This document shows positions 45,711 to 53,454 of a stretch of 64,000 nt of DNA, in pieces (the first letter of the stretch is position 1; every line of letters starts with the position of its first letter). The stretch lies in NCBI GenBank assembly GCA_025359105.1, contig JANYHK010000073.1, forward strand, positions 25,373-89,372. The letters are read 5' to 3'. The position numbers and the translations under genes are program-made. The notes under the pieces are model-generated. The model saw nothing but the letters and a program-made list of their open reading frames with translations, had not been told where the DNA came from and did not search any database. The DNA is from Myxococcales bacterium (GTDB taxonomy: Bacteria > Myxococcota_A > Polyangia > Polyangiales > Polyangiaceae).

Positions 45711-45890
45711 GTGGTCAAGCTCATTCCCGTCGCGATCGTCATCGCGACCATCGTCGTGCCCATGTTCTTCTCCACGAAGGCGCCGCCCAGGCGCGCGCTG
45801 CGCAACCTGCAGCTCTCCATGGCGGCGCTCGTCCTCGTGTGGGCGATGCTCTGCGTGTACGTCTACCCGCAGTACGTCGTCCCGGAGTGA
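45711..45890 (+). CDS. Small two-helix membrane protein
   Basis: 59 residues from GTG 45711 to TGA 45888-45890, starting 4 bp after the Wzy-like stop. It begins VKLIPVAIVIATIVVPMFF (helix 1), then a positive turn STKAPPRRALRNLQ, then helix 2 (MAALVLVWAMLCVYVY). The tight spacing, the balanced charge (positive turn between helices) and the lack of any other gene in the gap support it being real. Possibly a subunit or regulator of the polymerase. No family recognised. Confidence 0.6.
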   Translation: MVKLIPVAIVIATIVVPMFFSTKAPPRRALRNLQLSMAALVLVWAMLCVYVYPQYVVPE

Positions 45891-45893
45891 CGG

Positions 45894-46520
45894 CTACTCG
45901 ACGACGACGAGGTCCCCATCGCGCAGCGCGAAGCCCGCGCTCTTTGGGTCGCCGTGCGAGATCTCCTCGTAGGTGAAGCGGACGCGCATCGGCCGTGGGG
46001 CGGACCGTACGACGAAGATGCGATCGCGCGACGCGTAGTCGGTGAGGCCCCCGGCCTGGGCCAGGACCTGGGCCACCGACGCGCGGGGATCGAAGGGGTA
46101 GTTGCCCGAACGCGTCACCTCGCCGAGGACGGCGATCACGATCAGCTGGTAGTCCTCGACGGTCACCGTGACGCTCGGCGCGTTCACGTAGTCCTTGAGG
46201 CGCCCCTCGAGCTCCGCCTTCAGGGCCGTCGGGCGCTTGCCACGCACCTCGATGTCACCCAGGACGGGCAATGCGAGGCGCCCGTCGATTCGCACCTTGG
46301 CGCGCGTAGAGAGCGCTTCCTGGTTGAAGACGCGGACGTTCACCGTGTCGCCGTCGCCGATCAGGTAGTCCCCCGGGGTCAATCGGGCCGTGTACTCCTT
46401 GGGGAGCTCGCCGACCCAGACATACGAGCCGCTCGCCCCGCAGGCTCCGAGACCGAGACCAAGCGCCAGCGCGAGCGCCGAGAGACGTGAAACGAGACCG
46501 AGGGATTTCGCCTCCACCAT
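45894..46520 (-). CDS. wza: Short Wza-type polysaccharide export lipoprotein
   Basis: 208 residues with a lipobox at LGLGAC (Cys about 27). A Poly_export domain (about 48-120: PGDYLIGDGDTVNVRVFNQE, GRLALPVLGDIEV) is followed by one SLBB-like domain (VIAVLGEVTRSGNYPF, AQVLAQAGGL). It ends without the extra SLBB repeat and C-terminal amphipathic helix that let E. coli Wza (379 aa) span the outer membrane. It therefore needs an outer-membrane partner, and the barrel at 43107 is the obvious candidate. Convergent with the polymerase operon, 3 bp from the small ORF stop. Confidence 0.92.
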   Translation of the reverse strand: MVEAKSLGLVSRLSALALALGLGLGACGASGSYVWVGELPKEYTARLTPGDYLIGDGDTVNVRVFNQEALSTRAKVRIDGRLALPVLGDIEVRGKRPTALKAELEGRLKDYVNAPSVTVTVEDYQLIVIAVLGEVTRSGNYPFDPRASVAQVLAQAGGLTDYASRDRIFVVRSAPRPMRVRFTYEEISHGDPKSAGFALRDGDLVVVE

Positions 46521-46635
46521 GGCCCGACAGTACTACCGCGGGCCGGGGGACGGGGGCAATCCATCCGCGCGCGGCTGCCCGCCTCTACGCCGCATTCTCG
46601 GCCCGGAGCGCCGATCTGGCTAGGATTGGGGGGTC

Positions 46636-48552
46636 GTGCCCAGCCAGCGCAAAACCCCGATGTGTAGCCTGGTCGTCGGCGAGCGCGTCGTCTCGACGTG
46701 CGACGACGGGCTGCTCGAATCGGAGTACGCGCTCTTCGACCCCGACGACGTCATCGTCACTGCCCAGCTCGGCTTCGGCGCGCGCGAACAGGGGTACCTG
46801 ACGACGGCGGGCCTGGCGCGCGCTCGGATGCGCGCGCTCGGCATCAACACCGTCCTCGCGGGCGACACGTTCGCGGCGTTCCGCTCCGCGCACCTGCGCT
46901 CGCTCGCTCGCGCGCCGCTCGTCGTGCAGGTGCTCGAGCAGCTCACGGGCTACGAGGCGTTCGAGGGCGGCTCATTCTCGGCGGAGTCGCACACCTACGC
47001 GGGGACGTGGCTGGATCTGCGCTCGCTCGCGCAGGCGTGCCCGCTCTCGACCGCAGGCGTCGTGCTGCAGGCGCTCCATCTCTTGCTCGTGGTCGAGGAA
47101 GTGCCGGAGGACGTTCCGGTGCGCCTGCTCACCTCCCAGCACACTGCGAAGCAGCGGTCGGGCATGCGCACATGGAGCAAGATCCGCTTCGAGAGCGCGC
47201 CACGCCTGCCGTGGGTGCTGCGATCGATGCGGGTTCCGCCGCCGCCGCCGCCACTCCTGTCCGCCGACGACGAAGAGGAGCTGCGCGAGGACCTCGTCTC
47301 TCAGCTGCGCGCGCGTGCCACGGAGGCGCCAGCCGCGCGCCAACACCTTCGCGCGCTCGCCGCGCAGGTGTCGCGGCCGCCGGAGACCCCCGCCTACGGG
47401 TCGCCGGTCATCGACTCGATCGAGACCGCAACCGCCGCGCTCCGGCACACGCCGCAACCGCGAGCCAGGGTGCCGGCGCCCGAGGCGGCGACGCCCGACA
47501 TCTTGTCGCTCTTCGACGAGCTCCGCCGCCACACCGATCTCTTGAAAGGTGAAGCGCATCTGCGCGACGTCGCGAAGTTTTTGGGTGCGATGGCCGAGCG
47601 CTCGAACAGCGTCCCCGATCTCGCCATCCTCGCGGCGCGCGCGTGGCTCGCGGCGGGGGAGGTCGGGCACGCGCGGCACCTGGCGAAGGAGCTGGTCGCC
47701 AACCTCGCGACGCCCGACAACGTGGCCCTCGTGGCGCTCGAGATCCTGAGGACGACGTCCCCGACCAACGAGTCCGCGCAGCCACCTCCGGTCGACGCCA
47801 TCCAGCCCGTGCCGATCGTCATGCTCGAGTCGGAGCCCGATCGCGAGGCGCCGGCCGGTGCCTCGATGCCGCCGTTCGCGCAGGAGGCGCTGTCGAGCCC
47901 GCCCGTCGCCGAGTCGATCCGGGCTGTCCTCGTCACCGACGACGCTCCGGCCGCGCATCACGCCAGGCCACCGGACTCACCGACGGTGCTCGAGACGGCG
48001 CGCGAGGTGATGACGTTCACATCCTCCCCTCGCGGTGCCTCGCCGTTCCGGCTGGGAAGCTCCGAGATCGTGGAGACACTGCCGCTGCCCGCCGGCACCA
48101 CCGACCAGATGCTCGCCGAAGGCGCGACCCCGACGACGCCCGCTCAGGTGCGCATCGCCATGACCCGGCAGGCCCGCGCGCTCGGCCGCGACTACCGCCT
48201 CTGGTACGGCACGACGCTCAAGACCAACGCGATGGCGATCGAGACGATGCAGCGCCACCTGCGCCGACGGTTCGGCGACGGCGGCGTCGACGCCAAGACC
48301 GAGAAGAAGCTCAGCGCCGAGCTCACGCGCCACGGCGCGCTCCTGAGCGAAATTCTCGCCCGCATCCTGGGCGGCGAGTGGACCGACGTAGTGGGCGACG
48401 AGCCGGGACGCTGGGTGATGACCGTCGGCCCGAGCCTGCGTGTGTGGCCGGTCGGGCGGGTCTACCGGTTCTTCCGCCAGGGGCACCGCGAGGCCGATCT
48501 CGTGGCCTTCTATCTGGATCTCGAGAATTCGCTCCTCGCCGAGGCAAAGTAG
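46636..48552 (+). CDS. Large hypothetical protein
   Basis: 638 residues from GTG 46636, with a G-rich stretch just upstream. Not recognised. The N-terminal about 210 residues look globular (CSLVVGERVVSTCDDGLLESEYALFDPDDVIVTAQ). A Pro/Ala-rich linker follows, then a helical segment near 290-375 with a TPR-like look (ILAARAWLAAGEVGHARHLAKELVANL), a second disordered region, and a conserved-looking C-terminal domain (about 500-638: RDYRLWYGTTLKTNAMAIETMQRHLRRRFG). No signal peptide or membrane helix. Strong codon bias supports expression. Confidence 0.7.
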   Translation: MPSQRKTPMCSLVVGERVVSTCDDGLLESEYALFDPDDVIVTAQLGFGAREQGYLTTAGLARARMRALGINTVLAGDTFAAFRSAHLRSLARAPLVVQVLEQLTGYEAFEGGSFSAESHTYAGTWLDLRSLAQACPLSTAGVVLQALHLLLVVEEVPEDVPVRLLTSQHTAKQRSGMRTWSKIRFESAPRLPWVLRSMRVPPPPPPLLSADDEEELREDLVSQLRARATEAPAARQHLRALAAQVSRPPETPAYGSPVIDSIETATAALRHTPQPRARVPAPEAATPDILSLFDELRRHTDLLKGEAHLRDVAKFLGAMAERSNSVPDLAILAARAWLAAGEVGHARHLAKELVANLATPDNVALVALEILRTTSPTNESAQPPPVDAIQPVPIVMLESEPDREAPAGASMPPFAQEALSSPPVAESIRAVLVTDDAPAAHHARPPDSPTVLETAREVMTFTSSPRGASPFRLGSSEIVETLPLPAGTTDQMLAEGATPTTPAQVRIAMTRQARALGRDYRLWYGTTLKTNAMAIETMQRHLRRRFGDGGVDAKTEKKLSAELTRHGALLSEILARILGGEWTDVVGDEPGRWVMTVGPSLRVWPVGRVYRFFRQGHREADLVAFYLDLENSLLAEAK

Positions 48553-48580
48553 CCGAGCGCGTGCTAACGGTTGGCCGACG

Positions 48581-49654
48581 ATGGCCGATCCGGAGCTCAC
48601 GGCGAAGCTCGAGACGCTCCTCGTGCGCGAGCTCGTCCTCGAATGGGCGCACGTCAATCGCCTCTACTTTCGTGAGGGGCTCCGCCCGCCGCAGCTCGTC
48701 CTCGTGCCGACGCGCAGCCACCTCGGGCGCTGGCAACGCGAGACGCGCACGCTGGAGATCTCGCGGCCCCTGGTGCTCGAGCAGCCGTGGGGCATCGTCA
48801 TCGAGGTGCTCAAGCACGAGATGGCGCACCAGTACGTGAACGAGACGCTCGGCGAGACGAGCGAGACGCCGCACGGTCCCGCCTTCCGCGCCGCGTGCGC
48901 GCGCCTCGGCATCGACGCCGCCGCCGCCGGCATGCCGCAGGCCCCGAGCGAGGCGGAGAGCCGCATCGCGACGCGCATCGCACGCCTGCTGGCGCTCGCC
49001 GAGAGCCCCAACCAGCACGAGGCCGAGGCGGCCGCCGCCGCCGCGCAGCGCCTCATGCTCAAGCACAACCTCGAGGTGCGGCGCGACGCCGCCGCCCGCG
49101 GCTACGGGTGGAAGCACTTCGGCGCGCCGACCGGGCGCGTGACCGAGGCCGAGCGCATCCTCGCGATGGTCATCGGAAAGCACTTCTTCGTCGACGTCAT
49201 CTGGGTCCCCGTCTACCGCCCCAGGGACGGCAAGCGCGGCAGCGTGCTCGAGGCGTGCGGCACACCCGCCAACCTCGAGATCGCCGAGTACGTGCACGAC
49301 TTCATGCGCGCGACGGCCGAGCGCCTCTGGAGCGAGCACAAATCGGCCCACGGCATCCTCGGCAACCGCGACAGGCGCACGTTCCTCGCCGGCGTCATGA
49401 CCGGCTTCGCCGAGAAGCTCTCCAAGAGCGCGGCGCAGCACAAGGTGGAGGGGCTCGTCTGGGTGCGCGACGCCGATCTCTCCGCGTTCCTGCGCACGCG
49501 CCACCCCCACGTCCGCCACGTCCGCCACACCGGCGCCCAGAGGAACGAGGCGTTCTCTCACGGACGACAGGCTGGCCGCGGCATCGTGCTCCACCGCGGC
49601 GTGCGCGGAGCGGCCGCCAATAGCGGGCGCCTGCTCGGACCAGGGCGAGGCTGA
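48581..49654 (+). CDS. SprT-like metallopeptidase fused to DUF2786
   Basis: 357 residues from ATG 48581. The N-terminal SprT-like domain has HEMAH at 79-83 and the third ligand His98 in PHGPAF. A DUF2786 domain follows from about 120 (IARLLALAESPNQHEAEAAAAAAQRLMLKHNLEV), then the C-terminal DUF7168-type segment usually paired with it. SprT-family proteases (SPRTN in eukaryotes) act on DNA-protein crosslinks. The gene lies 4 bp before a fused DNA-alkylation repair gene, consistent with a DNA-repair role. Confidence 0.86.
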   Translation: MADPELTAKLETLLVRELVLEWAHVNRLYFREGLRPPQLVLVPTRSHLGRWQRETRTLEISRPLVLEQPWGIVIEVLKHEMAHQYVNETLGETSETPHGPAFRAACARLGIDAAAAGMPQAPSEAESRIATRIARLLALAESPNQHEAEAAAAAAQRLMLKHNLEVRRDAAARGYGWKHFGAPTGRVTEAERILAMVIGKHFFVDVIWVPVYRPRDGKRGSVLEACGTPANLEIAEYVHDFMRATAERLWSEHKSAHGILGNRDRRTFLAGVMTGFAEKLSKSAAQHKVEGLVWVRDADLSAFLRTRHPHVRHVRHTGAQRNEAFSHGRQAGRGIVLHRGVRGAAANSGRLLGPGRG

Positions 49655-49658
49655 CGGG

Positions 49659-50831
49659 ATGGTGCGATTCCACCTGTTTCCGACCGAGATCGGGCCGTGC
49701 GCGATCGCGTGGACGGACGCGGGCGTCGTCCGCTTCCAGCTCCCCGAGCGCACCGAGGCCGACGCTCGAGCGCGACTCTCCGGGCACGAAGAGGCTCCGC
49801 CGCCGAAGTGGCTCAAGGACACCGTGAAGCGCCTCACCCGCCACCTGACGGGCGAGCCCCAGCGCTTCGACGGCGACGCGCTCGATCTGTCGGGAGTGCC
49901 TCCCTTCCACGCAAAGGTCTACCAGGCGCTGCGCGCCGTGAAGGCAGGCGACACGGTGACGTACGGTGAGCTCGCTGCACGCGCGGGTTCGAAGGCGGCC
50001 CTCCGCGCGGTGGGCCAGGCGATGGCGCATAACCCGCTCCCGCTCCTCGTCCCGTGCCACCGCGTCCTTGCCGCCGGTGATCGCGCGGGCGGCTTCTCGG
50101 CGTACGGCGGGCGCTTCACCAAGGCGAAGCTCCTCGCGCTCGAAGGGGTGACGCTCGGGGAGAAGAAGGAGGACGCGCCCCTCTTCACCGCCGCGAGCGG
50201 CGCCCGGCTCCCGTACGACGGCGAAGAAGCCGTCCGCCACCTGTGTGCGAACGACGACAAGCTCGCGGAGCTCATCGGGCGCGTCGGGCCGTTCACGCTG
50301 CAGCTGAAGGAGACCGACGGCGCGTTTCTCGCCCTCGCCGAGTCGATCGTCTACCAGCAGCTGCACGGCAAGGCCGCCGCCACGATCCTCGGGCGCGTCA
50401 AGGCGCTCTTCGCGCGTCCAGCGTTCACGCCGCGCGACATCCTCGGCGCCAGCGAAGCCGACCTGCGCACGGCGGGCCTCTCGCGGAGCAAGCTCGCCGC
50501 GCTGCGCGATCTCGCCGCCAAGGCCGAGGACGGAACCGTCCCCACGCTGCCGGCCCTCGCCCGCATGACCGACGACGAGATCGTCGACCGCCTCACCGTC
50601 GTCCGCGGGATCGGCCGCTGGACGGTCGAGATGCTCCTCATGTTCCGCCTCGGCCGACCGGACGTCTTGCCCGTCGCCGACTACGGCGTCCGGCTCGGCT
50701 TCAAGACGACCTTCCGCACCCGCGGGATGCCGTCGCCCGCGCAGATGCAGCGGCGCGCGGAAAAATGGCGCCCATTTCGCTCGGTCGCGAGCTGGTACAT
50801 GTGGCGCGCAGTGGATCTCGCGCGCCGCTGA
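49659..50831 (+). CDS. Fused O6-methylguanine methyltransferase / 3-methyladenine glycosylase
   Basis: 390 residues joining two repair enzymes. Residues 1-165 are Ogt-like: VPCHRV with acceptor Cys133, plus FSAYGGRFTKAKLLALE. Residues about 185-390 are an AlkA-type HhH-GPD glycosylase: LAESIVYQQLHGKAA, hairpin VVRGIGRWTVEMLLMF and catalytic Asp341 in PVADYG. One removes alkyl groups from O6-guanine by suicide transfer, the other excises N-alkylated purines. Start 4 bp after the SprT-DUF2786 gene, so both are probably expressed together. Confidence 0.93.
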   Translation: MVRFHLFPTEIGPCAIAWTDAGVVRFQLPERTEADARARLSGHEEAPPPKWLKDTVKRLTRHLTGEPQRFDGDALDLSGVPPFHAKVYQALRAVKAGDTVTYGELAARAGSKAALRAVGQAMAHNPLPLLVPCHRVLAAGDRAGGFSAYGGRFTKAKLLALEGVTLGEKKEDAPLFTAASGARLPYDGEEAVRHLCANDDKLAELIGRVGPFTLQLKETDGAFLALAESIVYQQLHGKAAATILGRVKALFARPAFTPRDILGASEADLRTAGLSRSKLAALRDLAAKAEDGTVPTLPALARMTDDEIVDRLTVVRGIGRWTVEMLLMFRLGRPDVLPVADYGVRLGFKTTFRTRGMPSPAQMQRRAEKWRPFRSVASWYMWRAVDLARR

Positions 50832-50877
50832 ACATCCGGGTTGCGTGGGTGGAAGTGTGTGCTAGTTCACCACGTAG

Positions 50878-51255
50878 ATGATGAGCTCCTCCGATGTCGT
50901 GCGCCTGCTGGAACGGTCCGCCCGCACGAGCTCGATGGCCCCGAAGCCCCCCCGCTCGGCCAAGACCGGCGGCCTCGTTCACTGCGGCCTCGTCCTGCAG
51001 AAGATCGACGGGCGCGCGTACACCATCTTCCCTGAGAACCGCGTCCTGTGGGCCGACCGTGAGGCGCTCTCCAAGGACGTCGCCGACGTCATGATCGCGA
51101 TGAGCGATCCGTTCTCGACAACGTGGGAGGCGCTCGTCGAGCAGGTGCGCATCCTGGCCGAGACCACGAACGTGTACTTCGCCCGCGTCATGCCGAACGC
51201 GGCGCGCGACCAGTTCCTCGCCGAGTGGCAGCTCGTCCGCGCTCTTGCGGGGTAG
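50878..51255 (+). CDS. Small hypothetical protein
   Basis: 125 residues; two adjacent ATGs (50878, 50881). The first about 35 residues are basic and disordered-looking; residues 36-125 form a mixed alpha/beta domain (CGLVLQKIDGRAYTIFPENRVLWADREAL, then amphipathic helices EALVEQVRILAE and FLAEWQLVRALAG). No family recognised. It sits between the repair pair and the S46 peptidase on the same strand, with about 45 bp and 91 bp gaps. Confidence 0.6.
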   Translation: MMSSSDVVRLLERSARTSSMAPKPPRSAKTGGLVHCGLVLQKIDGRAYTIFPENRVLWADREALSKDVADVMIAMSDPFSTTWEALVEQVRILAETTNVYFARVMPNAARDQFLAEWQLVRALAG

Positions 51256-51346
51256 GGGCTGCGTAGGAGCTGGGGCCGGAGCTGCGTACGCGCGGGCGGG
51301 CGCCAGAGAGCATGCAAAGCGGGCGCGCGGTGCTACACCGCGGGCC

Positions 51347-53425
51347 ATGCGCATCCGCTCTCTCGCCCTCACGAGCATCCTCTTTGCCGGCATCTCGACG
51401 CTCGCCTTCGCTCCCTCCGCGCGCGCGGAGGAAGGCATGTGGCCGTTCAACCTGCTCCCCCGCGACGCCATCCAGAAGACCCTGGGCGTGAAGCTCGACG
51501 ACGCGTGGCTCGATCGCGTGCGGCTCGCGTCGGTGCGCTTCAACAACGGCGGCTCCGGCTCGTTCGTCGGCCCTGGCGGCCTCGTCCTCACCAACCACCA
51601 CGTCGGCGCCGACTGCATCGCCAAGGTCGCGAGCGCGGCGCGCGACTACCACGCGGAGGGCTACCTCGCGGGGAAGGACGGGCCGGAGATCACCTGCCCC
51701 GACCTCGAGCTCAACGTGACGCTCGGGATCGAGGACGTCACCGCGCGCGTCCGCGCTGCGGTGCCCGCCGGCGCGAGCGACTCCGACGCCAACGCGGCGA
51801 TGAAGTCCGAGCAGAGCCGCATCGAAAAGAGCTGCACCGAGAAGACCGGGAACCGCTGCGACGTCGTGACGCTCTACGCCGGTGGCCGGTACGATCTCTA
51901 CACGTACAAAAAGTACACGGACGTCCGCCTCGCCTTTGCGCCGGAGTTCGCGATCGCGTCCTTCGGCGGCGATCCCGACAACTTCACCTTCCCGCGCCAC
52001 GATCTGGACATGGCCATCTTCCGTATCTACGAGGGGGGCAAGGTCGTCCAGCCGAAGGAGTACCTGCGCTGGAGCGTCGCCGGCCCGAAGGACGGCGAGC
52101 CCGTCTTCATCAGCGGGCATCCGGGGAGCACCGGCCGCATGCTCACCGTCTCGCAACTCGAGGTGCTCCGCGACGTCGTGTACCCCTACTTCCTCGACGC
52201 GTTCAGCCGCGAGCGCGCGGGGCTCGCCGCGTACGGCAAAGAAAGCAAGGAGTCGGAGCGGCAGATCCAGAAGACCTTCTGGAGCGTCGGCAACAGCCTG
52301 AAGGCGCTCGGCGGATTTCAACGCGGCCTCAAGGATCCCGCGCTCATGAAGAAGAAGGCCGACGACGAGGCGGCCATGAAAAAGGCCATCCTGGCCGATC
52401 CCAAGCTCGTCGCCGCCTACGGCGACGTCTTCGAAAAGACCGCCAAGGTGGAGAGGGAGTACGCGCGCATCTTCAAGCGACACGCCGTGCTCGAGGCGCG
52501 CTTTCCGGCAAACAGCTTGCTCGGCGTCGCGCGCCATCTCGTGCGCCTCGCAGGCGAGACCAGCGTGCCCAACGACAAGCGCCTCAAGGAGTACCGCGAC
52601 TCGAACCTGGACTCGCTGAAGCTCGGGCTGCTCTCCCCCGCCCCGCGGTACGGCGGGATCGAGCTCGTGCAGGTCCGCGAGTGGCTCGACCGGCTCGCGC
52701 GCGATCTCGGGCCGAACGACGCGATCGTCAAGAAGGTGCTCGCCGGCCGCACGCCTGATCAGGCGGCGCGCGAGATGCTCGCCGTAAGCCAGCTCACCGA
52801 CGTCGGCGCGCGCCGGCAGCTCCTCTCTGGGGGTCGCGCCGCGATCGCGGCCTCCACCGATCCGCTCATCGTGCTCTACCGCGGGATCGACGGCGAGACG
52901 CGACAGATCAGGAAGCAGTACGAGGACGACGTCGAGGCGCCCCTCGTCCTCCTCGGGCGCAAGGTGGCCGAGGCGCAGTTCGCCGTGAAGGGCACGAGCG
53001 TCGCGCCCGACGCCACGTTCACGCTCCGCCTGTCGCCAGGGAAGGTCGCCGGCTACACCGAGAACGGCAAGCCCGTCGCCTGGGCGACCACCTTCGCGGA
53101 TCTCTACACGCACGCCACCGGCACCGAGCCGCTCAAGCTGCCGCCCCGCTGGCTCGACGCGAAGGGCAAGCTCAAGCCCGCGACGCCCTACAACTTCGCG
53201 TCCACCAACGACATCATCGGCGGCAACAGCGGCAGCCCGGTGGTCAACGCGGCTGGGGAAATCGTGGGGCTCGTCTTCGACGGCAACCTCAGCTCGCTCC
53301 CGAACCGCTTCGTGTACGGCGAGACCACCCAGCGCGCCGTCAGCGTCGACACCGCCGCCATGGGGGAGGCCCTCCGGACGGTGTACGGGGCCGAGTCGCT
53401 CGCCCGGGAGCTGGAGACACGCTGA
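51347..53425 (+). CDS. S46 family dipeptidyl peptidase (DPP7/DPP11-like)
   Basis: 692 residues with a Sec signal peptide cleaved after ARA-EE (about residue 27). The chymotrypsin-like triad can be placed: His85 in LTNHHVGAD, Asp221 in PRHDLDMAIF, Ser628 in GGNSGSP. The specificity position in VFDGN is Gly, as in DPP7 (hydrophobic P1), rather than the Arg of DPP11 (acidic P1). Such enzymes remove dipeptides from peptide N-termini in the periplasm or at the surface, fitting a predatory or proteolytic lifestyle. Start chosen at ATG 51347 because the signal peptide begins there. Confidence 0.93.
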   Translation: MRIRSLALTSILFAGISTLAFAPSARAEEGMWPFNLLPRDAIQKTLGVKLDDAWLDRVRLASVRFNNGGSGSFVGPGGLVLTNHHVGADCIAKVASAARDYHAEGYLAGKDGPEITCPDLELNVTLGIEDVTARVRAAVPAGASDSDANAAMKSEQSRIEKSCTEKTGNRCDVVTLYAGGRYDLYTYKKYTDVRLAFAPEFAIASFGGDPDNFTFPRHDLDMAIFRIYEGGKVVQPKEYLRWSVAGPKDGEPVFISGHPGSTGRMLTVSQLEVLRDVVYPYFLDAFSRERAGLAAYGKESKESERQIQKTFWSVGNSLKALGGFQRGLKDPALMKKKADDEAAMKKAILADPKLVAAYGDVFEKTAKVEREYARIFKRHAVLEARFPANSLLGVARHLVRLAGETSVPNDKRLKEYRDSNLDSLKLGLLSPAPRYGGIELVQVREWLDRLARDLGPNDAIVKKVLAGRTPDQAAREMLAVSQLTDVGARRQLLSGGRAAIAASTDPLIVLYRGIDGETRQIRKQYEDDVEAPLVLLGRKVAEAQFAVKGTSVAPDATFTLRLSPGKVAGYTENGKPVAWATTFADLYTHATGTEPLKLPPRWLDAKGKLKPATPYNFASTNDIIGGNSGSPVVNAAGEIVGLVFDGNLSSLPNRFVYGETTQRAVSVDTAAMGEALRTVYGAESLARELETR

Positions 53426-53454
53426 CCCGAGTTTTCCTGATACGCTAGAGGGAG

